Positions 25,402 to 33,355 of a stretch of DNA of 64,000 bases are shown in pieces. This DNA comes from a bacterium (lineage in GTDB: Bacteria > Pseudomonadota > Alphaproteobacteria > Micavibrionales > UBA2020): positions 558,436 to 622,435 of the forward strand of contig JAQSDV010000004.1 of assembly GCA_029945425.1 (NCBI GenBank), given 5' to 3'. Numbering within the stretch: the first letter of the stretch is position 1; every line of letters starts with the position of its first letter. Below the pieces are notes generated by a model. That model saw only the letters and a program-made list of their open reading frames with translations, ran no database searches and had not been told where the DNA came from. Made by a program: the position numbers and the translations under genes.

Positions 25402-25432
25402 CAACCTCTCTCTATCAAAAAAGGAAAACAAC

Positions 25433-26752
25433 ATGTCACAGGCAAGCCCGACCATCGGCGCCAACAAGACCGGACTGACGTTCCGGCAGGAAGACAACGA
25501 CGGCAAAAAAGCGTTGCTGACCCATCACAAGGGATCATCCGCCCCCGATTACGCGGAGGCGGGCGCGATATGGCTGGATGATTCATCCACGCCCTGGCTG
25601 CTGAAGCTGCATGACGGCGCGGACTGGATTGCGATCGGCAGCATCAACGCATCGTCCAACGCGTTCCAGCCCTATCACGGCACAGGCGCGTTGAAATACG
25701 CGAATTATGCTGCTGATACGGGTTCGGCCAATACCTATGCCGTGGCACCCGTGCCAGCGGTTGCGGCATATGCGGGGGGACAGGTGGTTATCCTGAAACC
25801 CGCCAATGCGGTGACGGGGGCCAGCACCATCAACATCAACGCGCTGGGCGCGAAAACGATCAAGACACAAGACGGCAGCGACACCACGGCGAATGCGATG
25901 GTGGCGAACGGCGTTTTCATCCTTGTCTATGACGGCACGAATTTTATCCTGACCAACCCCGCAACCACGGGCAATTTCCTGCTGGCGAAGGGCACGGCGG
26001 TCGCATCCGCCGGCACCACCGATATCGGCGCGGCCAACAGCGCTTATGTCGAGGTGAGCGGCACGACGACGATCACCAGCCTAGGCACATCGACGGGGCG
26101 CAACCATGTCTGGGTTAAATTCCAGTCCGCGCTGACGCTGACGCACAACGGCACATCGCTGATCCTGCCGGGATCGGCGAACATCACGACGACGGCGGGT
26201 GATGTCGCGGAATTTGTGCGGGTGACCGGCGGCAACTGGCAATGCCTTGGCTATCATCCCGCATCGGGCAAGCCCATCGTTGCCATCACGCGCACAGATA
26301 TGCCGTCGGGCGCGGTCATCCAGTCGGTCGCGGCGACCTATGCGACGAACGCCGACCTGTCATCGACCATCCCGAATGACGACAGCATCCCGCAAAGCTC
26401 CGAAGGCACGGAAATCCTGACGGTATCCATCACGCCCACCAGCGCGTCCAGCACGATCGAGATCGATTTCCGCGCCATGGGATCGGCAGCAGGCACCGCC
26501 AGCCTGATTGCGGCGCTGTTCAAGGATTCGGGCGCGAATGCGCTGGCCGCCAGCGCGGGCGTTGCGGGCAGCGTCACCCTGCCGGGCCCGCTCGGGCTGA
26601 TTTATCAGGAAAGCGCGGGCTCCACCTCTGCCCGCACCTATAAAATCCGCGTCGGCGCGAATACAGGCACCTGCCGCCTCAACGGCACCACAAGCGCGCG
26701 GCTCTATGGCGGCGCATCTGCCGCGATGCTGGTCGTGCGCGAGATCAAATAA
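25433..26752 (+). CDS. Probable tail fibre / receptor-binding protein, 439 aa
   Basis: ATG 25433 has an AAGGAAAAC site and lies 31 bases after the hub gene; the open frame before it overlaps the hub and is not used. The protein is a beta-rich, Thr/Ser/Ala/Gly-rich chain with 'YHGTGALKYANYAADTGSAN' (about 83-102), repeated 'NINALGAKTIKT'-type turns and a C-terminal lectin-like 'GTCRLNGTTSARLYGGAS'. Such composition and position fit a fibre or adhesin at the tail tip; no close family can be claimed. Confidence 0.7.
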   Translation: MSQASPTIGANKTGLTFRQEDNDGKKALLTHHKGSSAPDYAEAGAIWLDDSSTPWLLKLHDGADWIAIGSINASSNAFQPYHGTGALKYANYAADTGSANTYAVAPVPAVAAYAGGQVVILKPANAVTGASTININALGAKTIKTQDGSDTTANAMVANGVFILVYDGTNFILTNPATTGNFLLAKGTAVASAGTTDIGAANSAYVEVSGTTTITSLGTSTGRNHVWVKFQSALTLTHNGTSLILPGSANITTTAGDVAEFVRVTGGNWQCLGYHPASGKPIVAITRTDMPSGAVIQSVAATYATNADLSSTIPNDDSIPQSSEGTEILTVSITPTSASSTIEIDFRAMGSAAGTASLIAALFKDSGANALAASAGVAGSVTLPGPLGLIYQESAGSTSARTYKIRVGANTGTCRLNGTTSARLYGGASAAMLVVREIK

Positions 26753-26769
26753 CAACGAAAGATTACATC

Positions 26770-27000
26770 ATGATCGACAATACGGCCGTCGCCCTGCTGA
26801 CGCTGTCGCTGACCCTGCTCGTCCATCTTGTGACGACGGTGTGGTGGGCGGCCAGCATCACGCGGCGTATCGAATTCATCGAAAAATGGATTTCATCCAA
26901 CGAACACACGGCAGAAAGGCTGGTGGCGCTTGAACAACGCATCACATCATTGGCGGAGGGCATCAACCGCATCGAACTTTACATGCGGGAGCGGAACTGA
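26770..27000 (+). CDS. Small membrane protein with coiled coil, phage-associated
   Basis: 76 residues: an N-terminal hydrophobic span (about residues 6-28, 'AVALLTLSLTLLVHLVTTVW') followed by a heptad-rich amphipathic helix ('LVALEQRITSLAEGINRIEL'). It sits between fibre and muramidase genes; a holin or inner-membrane accessory role is possible. Its TGA ends 1 base before the next ATG at 27002. Confidence 0.65.
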   Translation: MIDNTAVALLTLSLTLLVHLVTTVWWAASITRRIEFIEKWISSNEHTAERLVALEQRITSLAEGINRIELYMRERN

Positions 27001-27001
27001 C

Positions 27002-27433
27002 ATGGCACCACTTTTCCTGCCGCGCGGCATCCGCAACAACAATCCCGGCAATATCCGCCTGTCCAGCGCGATGTGGCGCGGGCAGCGGAAGGTGCAGGCC
27101 GACAGCGCATTCGTGGAATTCGAATCCCCGCTGCTGGGGCTGCGGGCGCTGATGGTGCTGCTGCTCACCTATTACCGCCGCCATGACCTCGATACGGTCG
27201 AAAGCATCATCAACCGCTATGCCCCGCCGCATGAAAATGCGACCGACCATTACGCCGAAAGCGTGGCGAAACAGATGGGCGTACAACGACGCGACGTGCT
27301 GGATATCACGAAACCGGCAGTGATGGCCTCGCTTGCGCGCGCCATCGTGAAACATGAAAACGGCAAAGGCGAATGGTACGCCCCCGAATTATACGCGCAG
27401 GCCGCAAGCCTCGCGCTTGGAAAGGATAAATAA
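27002..27433 (+). CDS. Phage muramidase-like / virion-associated lysis protein
   Basis: ATG 27002 follows the previous stop by one base (an upstream open frame to 26930 overlaps the membrane gene). The 143-residue protein starts 'MAPLFLPRGIRNNNPGNIRL', the 'RGIRNNNPGNIR' block typical of phage structural/lysozyme-like proteins, and has 'SPLLGLRALMVLLLTYYRRH' with 'INRYAPPHENATDHYAESVA' (about 76-95). It probably degrades peptidoglycan at lysis or entry; the catalytic residue is not certain by eye. Next gene begins 1 base after its stop. Confidence 0.8.
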   Translation: MAPLFLPRGIRNNNPGNIRLSSAMWRGQRKVQADSAFVEFESPLLGLRALMVLLLTYYRRHDLDTVESIINRYAPPHENATDHYAESVAKQMGVQRRDVLDITKPAVMASLARAIVKHENGKGEWYAPELYAQAASLALGKDK

Positions 27434-27434
27434 C

Positions 27435-27617
27435 ATGCAGAAATTCATTACCTTCATCACCGGCCGGGCAAAGGAACGCTCCACATGGCTCGGCCTGATT
27501 TCGATAGCAACCGCGCTCGGCCTTATGCTGTCGCCGGAGCAGCAGGATGCAGTCATTGCGGCGGGAATGGCCGTCGGCGGCATCGTCGGCGCATTTACGC
27601 GGGATAAAACGCCGTGA
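27435..27617 (+). CDS. Holin-like small membrane protein, 60 aa
   Basis: ATG 27435, one base after the muramidase stop. The 60-residue product has a basic N-terminus (MQKFITFITGRAKERS) and two hydrophobic segments (about residues 18-32 and 39-55, 'AVIAAGMAVGGIVGAF'). Position between endolysin and spanin genes fits a holin. It overlaps the following GTG start by 4 bases (27614-27617). Confidence 0.65.
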   Translation: MQKFITFITGRAKERSTWLGLISIATALGLMLSPEQQDAVIAAGMAVGGIVGAFTRDKTP

Positions 27618-27817
27618 GCGCGCTGTGGCTGGTATTGCTGGGGGGCGGCGCGTTGGGCCTAGCGTGCTTTATCGCCTATCACGCGGGTAAATCGGACCAA
27701 AAAGTAAGCGAGCTGGAACATGACAGGACAACGGCTGAAAAAGCGGCTGGCATCCGCGACCGTTTGCGGCGCGATGCTGGCTATGCTGAGCGCGTGCGCG
27801 CCCGCTTCACGCGGTGA
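27614..27817 (+). CDS. Inner-membrane spanin, Rz-like
   Basis: GTG 27614 overlaps the holin-like stop. 67 residues: a single N-terminal transmembrane helix (about residues 4-22, 'LWLVLLGGGALGLACFIAY') followed by a charged coiled-coil periplasmic part ('KVSELEHDRTTAEKAAGI'). With the nested outer-membrane lipoprotein gene it makes a two-component spanin that fuses inner and outer membranes at lysis in Gram-negative hosts. Somewhat short for Rz. Confidence 0.7.
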   Translation: MSALWLVLLGGGALGLACFIAYHAGKSDQKVSELEHDRTTAEKAAGIRDRLRRDAGYAERVRARFTR

Positions 27818-27926
27818 TTTCTGCGAAATATATAAACCGGTCTATACGGTGCCTTCGGACACCGCCGAAACAAAGGCCATGACGGACGACAACAACGCCG
27901 TCTGGCTGGAGCTGTGCGGGGGTTAG
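27720..27926 (+). CDS. Outer-membrane spanin lipoprotein, Rz1-like, out-of-frame in Rz
   Basis: 68 residues in a different frame, starting inside the Rz-like gene at ATG 27720. The signal peptide is typical of a lipoprotein: basic start, hydrophobic core and lipobox LSAC ('AMLAMLSACAPASRG', Cys at about 26). The mature part is short. The overlapping architecture is the lambda Rz/Rz1 signature. The match is by architecture, since Rz1 sequences are poorly conserved; usual proline enrichment is modest here. Confidence 0.75.
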   Translation: MTGQRLKKRLASATVCGAMLAMLSACAPASRGDFCEIYKPVYTVPSDTAETKAMTDDNNAVWLELCGG

Positions 27927-27952
27927 TCCCGCATCAGCAAAGCGCCCTGCTG

Positions 27953-28567
27953 CTATGCAGCGAAACGAGCATGATGTTCCATCACCTTCAGCAGGACTGA
28001 TTCCAGCTGTCTGTGATTGCCGCGGGCGGCTGAGTCGCGGGCGGTCTTGCCCTGTTTGTCTTCGGTCAGCGTGTGGATGCCGGCGGCGATCAGCAGGCCC
28101 GCCATCTTCATGTCGCCGCGCAGGGCGGTGATGTGAAGAAGGGTCTGGCCGTTGAGCGCATCGGCGACATTCACGTTCGCGCCTTTTTCGAGCAGGTATT
28201 TCGCAACATCGAAATGCCCGCGCGTAACAGCGAACCAGAGTGCGGTGTAGCCGAAGGGGTGGACGGGCGCATCCTTGACCGCGCCCATGGCGATCAGGAA
28301 TTCGACCATCTCCAGCTTGCCGAAGAAAGCGGCTTCGTGCAGCGGGCGGCGGCCTTCGTCGTCCGGCGCGTCGATCTCGCCGCCTTTGTCCATGATGACT
28401 TCGGCGGAGAGCACATCGCCTTCGCGCGCGAGTTCGTGCATGAAGCTCTTGCCGACAACGGGCAGGGGCTGTTCAGCCGTATCGCGGTTGATATGCGCTG
28501 TAAAGTTCGTAGTACCCAAGTTGAAGTTATACGCGAGCAAGTCGGTATTCATTGCGGGTGCAGTCAT
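27953..28567 (-). CDS. Ankyrin-repeat protein, 204 aa
   Basis: An upstream start to 28609 is open, but ATG 28567 is preferred because a GAAAG/GTGAG stretch precedes it; the distance is not ideal, so the start is uncertain. About four ankyrin repeats are present from residue 60 to 170 ('RRPLHEAAFFGKLEMVEFL', 'QTLLHITALRGDMKMAGLL'). There is no signal peptide. It is convergent with the spanin gene (26 bases apart) and divergent from the M48 protease gene, which shares the regulatory gap. Confidence 0.85.
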   Translation of the reverse strand: MTAPAMNTDLLAYNFNLGTTNFTAHINRDTAEQPLPVVGKSFMHELAREGDVLSAEVIMDKGGEIDAPDDEGRRPLHEAAFFGKLEMVEFLIAMGAVKDAPVHPFGYTALWFAVTRGHFDVAKYLLEKGANVNVADALNGQTLLHITALRGDMKMAGLLIAAGIHTLTEDKQGKTARDSAARGNHRQLESVLLKVMEHHARFAA

Positions 28568-28576
28568 AAGTGTACT

Positions 28577-28602
28577 CACTTTCGTTAAACTGGAACAAAG
28601 TG
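28577..28602. promoter_or_regulatory. Imperfect inverted repeat near the ankyrin gene start
   Basis: CACTTTCGTT pairs with AACAAAGTG across a short spacer, with one bulge. Immediately upstream of ATG 28567 on the minus strand, so it may be an operator or a leader hairpin. Confidence 0.3.
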
Positions 28603-28616
28603 GCGTCACTAGATCT

Positions 28617-28625
28617 TGTGGATAA
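28617..28625 (-). promoter_or_regulatory. Single DnaA-box-like site
   Basis: TGTGGATAA on the plus strand, i.e. TTATCCACA on the minus strand. A single perfect box is not an origin; it may regulate transcription or be chance. Confidence 0.35.
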
Positions 28626-28672
28626 GTTCACTATAGCGTACTAGATGATGGGTAAACGCAAATTCTTTGCTG

Positions 28673-28688
28673 TAAGTTCCGGAACTTA
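28673..28688. promoter_or_regulatory. Perfect 16-base palindrome
   Basis: TAAGTTCC followed by GGAACTTA is an exact palindrome in the divergent promoter region. It could bind a dimeric regulator controlling one or both flanking genes. Confidence 0.5.
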
Positions 28689-28918
28689 ACACCTGTCTGG
28701 CACTTGCGCGAAAAGCGTGGAAAAAAACTGAATCCTTTCCATGCACTTCGCACCTTTCCTTCAATTAAAATCCCATGACGATTTTTTGAACTTTTTTTCA
28801 TCGTATTTTCCAGAGCGTGAAAATATTTGAGCAGGTCAACTAAAAAGCGGGCGCGTTTGACAATCCACCCAGTCTTGATAGGCTTTCATCCGATACTTCA
28901 CGGCAGCAGGAGACGATG

Positions 28919-30079
28919 ATGGCAACCACGATCCCCTCCCCCTTTGTTGACGAAAAGACCGGCGAGATCCGCCAGTTCCAGACGCTTCCTGAAAAGATCA
29001 AGGGCGAATACCTGCCGGAGGCCGGACATATCGGCATATTGGGCGTGAAGCTTGCCATGCTGGCGCCGTTCGTCGGCGGGATGCTGATTGCAGCACCGGT
29101 TGCGATTGGTTTCTGGGCGCTGTCGCGTCTGGGTGTGACCAAGGCCGTCGACATGGTGCATGAAAAGCTGCTGCTGAAGCACAAGCAGGGCGATTTCCTG
29201 GAATTCGACTTCAACGACCCGAAAGACCGCAACGCGTTTCAGGTGAAATTCGGGCAGGAGCATCCGACATTCGTTGTCGAATACCTGCATATGGCGAAGG
29301 CCGCGAAGCTCGCGCAAGTGCCGAAGGTTTTCGTGATCGACCAGTTCTTTAAAAAAGAAGGCCGCGCGACGCTGGGCGGCCTCGTCTCCGATTATATGGC
29401 GGGCACCACGACACGGCCGTCCGGCAAAGACCCTGTCATCATGTTGGGCAAGGGCGCGCTGTCTGAGCTGGACGCGGGGGAGCTGCGCGCGGTGGTTGCG
29501 CATGAAATGACGCATGTGGCGCTGGATCATCCGAAAAACGGCGTGAAATGGCTGGCGCGCATGCCGCTGAACGGCATCATCAATGCCAGCCTGATTGTGG
29601 CGGCAATTGCCGGCCCCCTGCCGCTGCTGCCGGTCATCGGCGTTGTGGCGGCCAGCAACCTGGTGGGCCGCGCGCTGAAATCGATCAAGTCGCGCCATCA
29701 GGAAGAAATGTGCGACCGCGGCGCGGCATTGATGACCGGCGGCACGGGCGACCTGTCGACCGCACTCGCCAAGATCAAGAACGCGATGGTCAAGATGAAG
29801 CGCATCGAAACCGAATACCAGTACAAGTCGCAAGGTCTGGAACCGCCGAAGCCCGCCGAGGCATCATGGTGGAACCGTTTCGTCAACGGATCGCACCCCA
29901 GCAACGAACGCCGCGACGCGCTGCTGAAGGATTTCGAGAAAGAAAACCCCGAATACGCGGCGGAAAAACGCGGCTTCTTCGCAACCGCCTTCAACAAGGC
30001 GGCCGCGCGCCTCGCCCCGCCTGCGCAGAAACTGGTGTCATCCTTCGTGCAACGCTTCAGCCCCGGCATCGCTGCATAA
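28919..30079 (+). CDS. M48 family membrane metalloprotease (HtpX-like)
   Basis: ATGATG at 28916/28919 is preceded by CAGGAGACG, either start being usable. About 386 residues. Two hydrophobic stretches (about residues 44-68 and 222-250), the zinc motif HEMTH in 'VVAHEMTHVALDHP' (about 195-199), and a downstream 'HQEEMCDRGAAL' (about 258-268) whose Glu is the likely third ligand, make an M48 protease. HtpX-type enzymes degrade misfolded membrane proteins; this one is larger than typical HtpX (about 290) with an extra N-terminal segment. It shares its upstream region with the ankyrin gene at 27953. Confidence 0.88.
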   Translation: MATTIPSPFVDEKTGEIRQFQTLPEKIKGEYLPEAGHIGILGVKLAMLAPFVGGMLIAAPVAIGFWALSRLGVTKAVDMVHEKLLLKHKQGDFLEFDFNDPKDRNAFQVKFGQEHPTFVVEYLHMAKAAKLAQVPKVFVIDQFFKKEGRATLGGLVSDYMAGTTTRPSGKDPVIMLGKGALSELDAGELRAVVAHEMTHVALDHPKNGVKWLARMPLNGIINASLIVAAIAGPLPLLPVIGVVAASNLVGRALKSIKSRHQEEMCDRGAALMTGGTGDLSTALAKIKNAMVKMKRIETEYQYKSQGLEPPKPAEASWWNRFVNGSHPSNERRDALLKDFEKENPEYAAEKRGFFATAFNKAAARLAPPAQKLVSSFVQRFSPGIAA

Positions 30080-30138
30080 CGCGATACGGGTGACGCTGCT
30101 CATGGTGGGAGGCGCGCCCGCGCCACAGCAATAAAAAC

Positions 30139-30525
30139 TCAGCACATCCCGCGCGGGAACGACAGCGCGTTGCGCATGGCGATTTCGCGGCGTTCAATCG
30201 CGGCGGCGGTTTCGGCGATATCGGTCAGGCCGGATTTTACGGCGTGTTCCTTGAAACTGATGCCGCCCTTTTTAACAAACACGCTAGCATCGGCGCGGAA
30301 CAGCAGCGTGAGGGAAACTTCATCCTTCAGCGCGAGCGCGATATAAAGCGGATATTCGCCGCCCGCGTTTTTCACGTTCGGGTCGCAGCCGAGATTCAAA
30401 AATTCCGCGACCGCGTCATGCTGCCCCATCTTGATCGCGCGCGTCAGGTAGGTTTCGCCGCCGATTCCCGGCTGGTCGAGGAAGTCGCCGAGTCCAAGGC
30501 GGTTGAAGCTGTGGCGGGGGGACAT
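30139..30525 (-). CDS. Short ankyrin-repeat protein, 128 aa
   Basis: ATG 30525 follows an AAGGATGC site; a longer frame starts at 30567 without one. About two or three ankyrin repeats are seen at residues 25-95 ('ETYLTRAIKMGQHDAVAEFL', 'EYPLYIALALKDEVSLTLL'). No signal peptide. Ends in RNALSFPRGMC. It lies convergent with the M48 protease gene. Confidence 0.75.
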   Translation of the reverse strand: MSPRHSFNRLGLGDFLDQPGIGGETYLTRAIKMGQHDAVAEFLNLGCDPNVKNAGGEYPLYIALALKDEVSLTLLFRADASVFVKKGGISFKEHAVKSGLTDIAETAAAIERREIAMRNALSFPRGMC

Positions 30526-30709
30526 GACAAAGCATCCTTTAAATGACGCGCCATCATGCCATGGCATGAAAGGAAAGGAAATATCCGCGTATTATGTAAT
30601 TACTATTCGCACTCTTATGCCAAATTTAGTGTATTGACTCGAGTGCCTTATTCTGGGAATCTCCGCCCGTACCCCGATTTAACATTATTTGTCCAAGGAG
30701 CATTCCACA

Positions 30710-31198
30710 ATGGATTTAGGTCTTCCCCCCATCGATCCCGAAAAAGCATTCAACGCCTTTGAAAACATCCGCAAGGCATTCCTGGAAGCTGCTTCCGCCG
30801 ACACCGGCACCGCGCAGCCCCTGTTCCAGTCGCTGAGCGACAAGTTCAACAAAATGGTCGATGACGTCATGGAAATGGGCGCACTCGATCCCAACATCAG
30901 CCCTTCCAAGATCATGTTCAAAATGATGCCCGTGATCATGGACGTGCAGAAAACCGCTTCGCAAATCCAGCGCCTGGCGCAGACGGATGAGCGCGTGGCC
31001 GACACGATGTCGACCCTTGCGAACACCATCAAAAACGAAATCACCGGTATCCTGCCCGCTGGCGGCCTCGGTGGCTTCAACCTGCCCGGCCTCGGCGGCC
31101 TCGGCGGCGGCGGTTCGACCCCCGCAGCTGAAGACAAGCCGAACATCCACCCGAAAAAGCCGAAGAAACCCGGCAACGGTGGCAGCTTCGACCTCTAA
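30710..31198 (+). CDS. Hypothetical helical protein with Gly-rich and Lys/Pro tail, 162 aa
   Basis: ATG 30710 with a strong AAGGAG site 13 bases before (the frame is open to 30689). Residues 1-110 form a helical domain ('AFNAFENIRKAFLEAAS', 'KTASQIQRLAQTDERVADTM') and are followed by a Gly/Leu-rich linker, then 'HPKKPKKPGNGGSFDL'. No family recognised. It has a possible -35 TTGACT at 30634-30639 and a strong terminator directly after the stop, so it is a single-gene transcript that may be abundantly expressed. The tail resembles other Lys/Pro tails nearby. Confidence 0.7.
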   Translation: MDLGLPPIDPEKAFNAFENIRKAFLEAASADTGTAQPLFQSLSDKFNKMVDDVMEMGALDPNISPSKIMFKMMPVIMDVQKTASQIQRLAQTDERVADTMSTLANTIKNEITGILPAGGLGGFNLPGLGGLGGGGSTPAAEDKPNIHPKKPKKPGNGGSFDL

Positions 31199-31217
31199 TC
31201 AGGTCTGAATAGTTCAA

Positions 31218-31254
31218 AAAACCCCTCCGGAATCGCTTCCGGAGGGGTTTTTCT
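31218..31254 (+). terminator. Strong rho-independent terminator
   Basis: AACCCCTCCGGAA and TTCCGGAGGGGTT pair perfectly around a TCGC loop, followed by TTTTC. It is 20 bases after the stop of the 162-residue gene and separates it from the next ankyrin gene. Confidence 0.92.
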
Positions 31255-31291
31255 TTGCGGTTTGCCTACCGAATCCTCTATATTTACATAT

Positions 31292-31984
31292 ATGGAAACG
31301 TTCAAGACGCTCGAATTGCTGCTGTTGGAAGCGGCGCAGAAAAACGACAGCCGCGAGGTGCGCGTGCTGCTGGGCCTTGGCGCGCATCCGAACCTGACCG
31401 AAAAGGACGGCACCGCGGCGCTGCATTACGCCGCCAAATTCGGCAACGCCGATATGCTGGACGCACTGCTGGAACATCCGCGCATCATCATCGATCCCCG
31501 CGATGACGACCGCACCACCCCGATGATGGAGGCCGCGCGCGCAGGGCATGCCACCGCCATCGACAAGCTGTTTGCGCGCGGCGCGGATATCGAGGCCGGC
31601 GACAAAACTTTCCGCACGCCGCTGATGCTCGCGGCCTTTTACGGCAAGGCGGATGCGATCCGCGCGCTGCTGAAACATGGCGCAGCGCCGAATGCGCGCT
31701 CACAGGATGGCGGCTATACCGCGCTTCATTATGCGGTCGTGCGCAGCAATCACGCGGCGACTGTCGCGCTGGTGCAGGGCGGCGCGGATGGCACGATTGC
31801 GAATGACGCTGGCCTGACACCGCTGGAACTGGCGCAGCGCCGCAACCAGACGGACGAGGAAACGCAGAACATGACGCAGTTTCTATCGGCCGCCGGCGTG
31901 CAGAAATACCTGAAGGAAGGCAGCCCCCGCAAGCTGGTCGCGCCATCCGTGGCGCATTTCAAAAAGAAACCGCCGCAGCCGTGA
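31292..31984 (+). CDS. Ankyrin-repeat protein, 230 aa
   Basis: ATG 31292 is placed 38 bases after the terminator; an earlier in-frame start at 31262 lies in the terminator area and is not used. About six ankyrin repeats cover residues 8-190 ('TAALHYAAKFGNADMLDALL', 'FRTPLMLAAFYGKADAIRAL'). It ends with HFKKKPPQP. A ribosome site is not clear. No signal peptide. A neighbouring minus-strand 79-aa gene lies to the right. Confidence 0.85.
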   Translation: METFKTLELLLLEAAQKNDSREVRVLLGLGAHPNLTEKDGTAALHYAAKFGNADMLDALLEHPRIIIDPRDDDRTTPMMEAARAGHATAIDKLFARGADIEAGDKTFRTPLMLAAFYGKADAIRALLKHGAAPNARSQDGGYTALHYAVVRSNHAATVALVQGGADGTIANDAGLTPLELAQRRNQTDEETQNMTQFLSAAGVQKYLKEGSPRKLVAPSVAHFKKKPPQP

Positions 31985-32077
31985 TGCTGCGCATGTTCAG
32001 CCCCAAAAAATAATTCGCCGCGGCGCGCAAAATTGCGGCCGCAGCGAATGAAATTCAAAAACTTGGAAAACGCAGCG

Positions 32078-32317
32078 TTAGTGACTGACGGGTTTTGCAT
32101 CCGATGCATGCAGATGCTTGTGGAGCGAACGTAAAGAAGGGCGCTTGAGCAGGTCTTTCTCCGCCATATTCGCAAGGCGCAGCGCGGATTTCACGCAAGC
32201 CTCATGCTCGACAAAAAACTTGATTCGCTGTTCGTCGGGATGCGGCTGTTGCAGCTCCCAGGCGAGTTCGCGGGTTTCGTACGAGTCCAGATCAGCGGTG
32301 GTATCAAGGCGCGCCAT
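32078..32317 (-). CDS. Hypothetical protein, 79 aa
   Basis: ATG 32317 is preceded by AAGGAGAG, a convincing site. A soluble, charged helical peptide (MARLDTTADLDSYETRELAW start, His-rich end). No family known. Divergent to the TetR-family gene, from which it is separated by 423 bases. Confidence 0.6.
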   Translation of the reverse strand: MARLDTTADLDSYETRELAWELQQPHPDEQRIKFFVEHEACVKSALRLANMAEKDLLKRPSLRSLHKHLHASDAKPVSH

Positions 32318-32740
32318 CGTTCTTCTCTCCTTCTAGCTTGGTGAAAGCCGGTCATGCGTCATCAACAGCGAAGACAGGCTTCGCGTTACTTCCGCACGAT
32401 TTTTCCGGGGTTTGGGTGTCAAAAAATGCAACACGGGTTATCCAAAAATACAAATTCAATCATGGGTTTGCAGGGGAAATCCGTCTTCGTTCGAGTCATT
32501 CTCCTGCTGATAATTTGAGTCTAGGCCGAATATATGAAAAAACTGTTAACAATGGGGTATCGTTGCCCGCGTCAGGCTTCGAACTGCCTGAAAACGGTAC
32601 ATATCTTGAACATACGTTCTCACTTTAACCCCAAGGAATGTTTGCTTTTTGTGGCCTCGCTGCTCTATAAAAATGACGACCGCCACGGGAAATTCTGTTT
32701 CCTTCCGGGCGAGATTTTTTTCAAAAGGGATTACCGATTT
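32318..32740. other. 423-base intergenic region before the TetR gene
   Basis: AT-richer than its surroundings. An open frame of 96 codons (32338-32628) has no ribosome site and no recognisable product and is rejected. A GAAC-N4-GTTC inverted repeat at 32608-32619 is the only clear regulatory-looking site. The long open frame upstream of 32741 seems accidental. Confidence 0.5.
32608..32619. promoter_or_regulatory. Possible TetR-family operator
   Basis: GAAC ATAC GTTC, embedded in TTGAACATACGTTCTCA, lies 122 bases before the regulator's ATG. Two-fold symmetric spaced half-sites are usual for this type of repressor; autoregulation is inferred. Confidence 0.4.
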
Positions 32741-33355
32741 ATGGGACGCAAGCTGGAATTTTGCCGCGATAAAGCCCTCCACACCGCGATGGAAAGTTTT
32801 TGGGCACATGGCTATGAATCAACCTCGATGCGCGATCTGGCGCAGCGCCTTGGCCTTCATCTAGGCTCCGTTTACAACGCGCTCGGCGACAAGGAAAAGG
32901 TTTTCGAGGCAGCGTTGCGCCTGAATTTCCAGGAACACATGCAGCCCCGCCTGAAGGCGCTGGCGGAAGACCCGAACCCCATGCAGGCGCTTGACCGCCA
33001 CCTGACGCATATTGTCGAAGAATGCAGCAAGCCCGAAGCCGGCCCCGGTTGCTTCATCACCAATTCGCTGCTGGAAATCACGCATATCAACGAAAACATC
33101 ACCGCGCTGCTGAACGATTACATGACGCAGTGGCAGGAAGCCTATGCGGCCTGCATCGAAAACGCGAAACGCATGGGCCAGGTCCCGCAATCGACCGACG
33201 CCAAGAAATATTCGCACATGCTGCTGGCTTCGGCGCTGTCGATGCGCGCGTTTGCCAAATTGCAGATTCCCATGCAGTCGATCGATGATGTCCGCGCCTG
33301 CACGCTGAAGGCGCTGGCGGCGAACACCGACACGCTCAAGGCGTCGGCGGCTTAA
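32741..33355 (+). CDS. TetR/AcrR family transcriptional regulator
   Basis: ATG 32741 is preceded by AAAAGGGA; the open frame extends upstream to 32534 but gives an unrelated N-terminus. 204 residues: helix-turn-helix with 'ALHTAMESFWAHGYESTSMR' (about 12-31) and 'LAQRLGLHLGSVYNALGDKE' (about 33-52), then a helical ligand/dimerisation domain with 'CFITNSLLEITHINENI' near 105. It probably represses nearby or distant genes; the ligand is unknown. Its 3' end overlaps the convergent ankyrin-like gene by 20 bases. Confidence 0.88.
   Translation: MGRKLEFCRDKALHTAMESFWAHGYESTSMRDLAQRLGLHLGSVYNALGDKEKVFEAALRLNFQEHMQPRLKALAEDPNPMQALDRHLTHIVEECSKPEAGPGCFITNSLLEITHINENITALLNDYMTQWQEAYAACIENAKRMGQVPQSTDAKKYSHMLLASALSMRAFAKLQIPMQSIDDVRACTLKALAANTDTLKASAA

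Larger units (their letters stand above)
28568..28915. other. 348-base divergent intergenic region with palindromes and a DnaA-box-like site
   Basis: AT-rich gap between the ankyrin gene (-) and the M48 protease gene (+). It contains a perfect 16-base palindrome at 28673-28688, an imperfect inverted repeat at 28577-28602, and a TGTGGATAA (DnaA box complement) at 28617-28625. No RNA-like structure or coding frame with a ribosome site is seen. Confidence 0.6.

Noticed and set aside
8641..27926. Intact, inducible prophage
   Set aside because: No integrase, repressor, replication or att-like repeats seen inside the window.
28610..28860. Possible replication origin (AT-rich, one DnaA box)
   Set aside because: Only a single DnaA box, no dnaA or other origin genes, no cluster of boxes.
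28898..29833. Minus-strand frame of 311 codons
   Set aside because: Antisense of the M48 protease gene, Arg/His/Gln-rich.
32338..32628. 96-codon frame upstream of the TetR gene
   Set aside because: No ribosome site, no family, overlaps the presumed regulatory region.
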